From contig VZTI01001782.1 in assembly GCA_013397865.1 (NCBI GenBank), positions 935,956 to 999,955 on the forward strand: 64,000 nt of DNA. Reading direction: 5' to 3'. Shown here one piece after another: positions 62,601 to 64,000 of this stretch (position 1 is the first letter of the stretch; every line of letters starts with the position of its first letter). The notes under the pieces were generated by a model. The model had not been told where the DNA came from. It searched no databases and saw only the letters and a list, made by a program, of their open reading frames with translations. Source of the stretch: Struthidea cinerea. Taxonomy: Eukaryota > Chordata > Aves > Passeriformes > Corcoracidae. The translations under genes were made by a program, and so were the position numbers.

Positions 62601-64000
62601 GAACATGCAGAAGATGAAGGCAAAACCAGTTCTTGTTAAACCCGGTCAGCTCAGATGGACTCTGCTCGGGGGAAGAGTCAGAGAGGCAACAACAAGAGGA
62701 TGCGTGAGCGCAAACTTCTGCATCAAACCCCTTCTTGTCAGTAGCCCTCTTCCCACACCGGCACCTAAACTCAGCCGAGACTCTGTCTTAAAAGAAAAAG
62801 AAAATAAAGTAGTAGGAATGTCCCCAGAGGTACCTGGTGTGATGTCCCTGCATGCTGCATCATTACAGAGTATTTGCCCTACACCTCATGGCTGCACACA
62901 ACAGGCATCCAAAAATCACTCATTTCTCTGCCTGTGCTTCCTTGGAGTTCCCACATTGTATGTGTTGTGCCCAACACACATGGACAACATGGGCTTTGGC
63001 AGAAAAGTCAGCCACAAGCATCAGTTTTCTTGAGAGGAAGACTGAAGGACATCCTCCCTTCCCACCACTGAGGGCTCTGCTCAGGCTTACGAAGGATTAA
63101 TAATCTGTGCCCAGAAAGAAGACAGACAGCACTGCTTGTTGTTTCTTTGGGGAGAAGGAAGAGCTTGGGAGGTACTTTTGGGTGAAGGTTCATGTTGAAG
63201 GATCTGGAGTACAAAAAAGGCATTCTCCTTGTAGCCTAAGGCCTTCAAACAGGTGTGACTTCATGCACATGTGGAGGACCTGGCCTTGACCCATGTACAA
63301 TACATAAATGACACTTAATGGCTCAAGGAAAAAGACCAAAACAACCTCCTAACATCAGCCAATTCAACAGCTTTAGGGGAAGGACCATCAGCATCAAGAA
63401 AGACGTGCCCATGGAGAGATGCTCAAGGGCAGAGTTTTATCAGAGTAAATCTGGATTACTCCAACCATTTTTGATGCATACTCATCCCAAAGAAGCATAC
63501 CAGTTTTTCTATACATCGACGATGATTTTTTTTCCCTACATTTTGGGTAACTTTCAGATATCCACTGCTTGATCCTGAGGGTTCAACTTCATAAAGAATT
63601 TGCAGTGGGAAGCTGTTATCCCTTCAGCCTGGGTGGAATCTGTTGTTTCAAAAGGTGATCATAAAAAGACATCTCACCAAGGCTGCAAAAAACCAGCATT
63701 TTAATCTTGAAACTCTTTCTGTTATGCAGGGTTATTTCTGTGGAGCCAGAGGGAAGAACCACCTTCTTCACTGCTGCTCCTCATCTAGAGTTAAAACACT
63801 TCCCAAATCATACATCTATAAGCAAGGTAATTTCTCAGTGCCTCTGCTAGATTTAAAAATGAAAATTAAAGCATTATTAGGGGGTAAGGGTCAGGCATAT
63901 ACCCAGCCAACTATCTGGCAATGACTCCACCTGGAACAAAGAGATTCCAAAATAAATTTTTTAATGAGAAGGATGGCAAAAAGCCAAGCAGAAGTTGCAG
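56648..64000. other. Noncoding sequence to the window end, no gene recognised
   Basis: About 7.3 kb without a recognised exon or full repeat. Frames up to about 142 codons occur, but none resembles a known family. Stretches near 60,000-60,200 and 61,140-61,560 are rich in TAAT/ATTA motifs and may be regulatory. Confidence 0.5.

Overview
The window is vertebrate nuclear DNA, and the evidence points to a bird, probably a songbird. It has large introns with GT-AG splice sites, many 5'-truncated CR1 LINE fragments ending in ATTCTATG-type tails, avian-type LTRs, and one fragment resembling a tRNA/CR1 chimeric SINE (TguSINE1-like). No prokaryotic features, CRISPR arrays or operons are present. The exact species cannot be read from the sequence.

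One protein-coding gene can be supported, and it is complete at the coding level. It is ST3GAL1, beta-galactoside alpha-2,3-sialyltransferase 1, on the minus strand. Its six coding exons lie at 36911-36600, 26411-26215, 23009-22830, 18177-18132, 15931-15812 and 14361-14188. They join in frame through five consensus introns (10,188, 3,205, 4,652, 2,200 and 1,450 bp) into a 342-residue type II Golgi enzyme with sialylmotifs L, S, III and VS intact. An AT-rich 3' UTR probably runs to about 10,932, where an AATAAA is followed by GT-rich and T-rich sequence.

Layout: 1 to about 10,930 is downstream intergenic DNA with an LTR-like block (about 2,230-2,690), a CR1 copy (8,114-8,371), an LTR/ERV fragment (about 8,420-9,230) and a CR1 scrap. 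From 10,932 to 36,911 is the transcribed 3' UTR, coding exons and introns, with several CR1 and SINE copies in the introns and a CR1 that has been split by a 527-bp solo LTR. From 36,912 to 64,000 is upstream sequence, probably 5' UTR introns and promoter territory. It carries CR1 copies, a (CCAT)n microsatellite, two copies of one LTR family (one internally deleted) and a CpG-rich patch at 54,725-54,925 that is the best candidate for an upstream noncoding exon or promoter.

No undescribed gene system was found. The more interesting points are the nested CR1/LTR insertion, the internally deleted LTR copy, a perfect 32-bp tandem duplication, additional N-glycosylation sequons in the sialyltransferase, and the CpG cluster.
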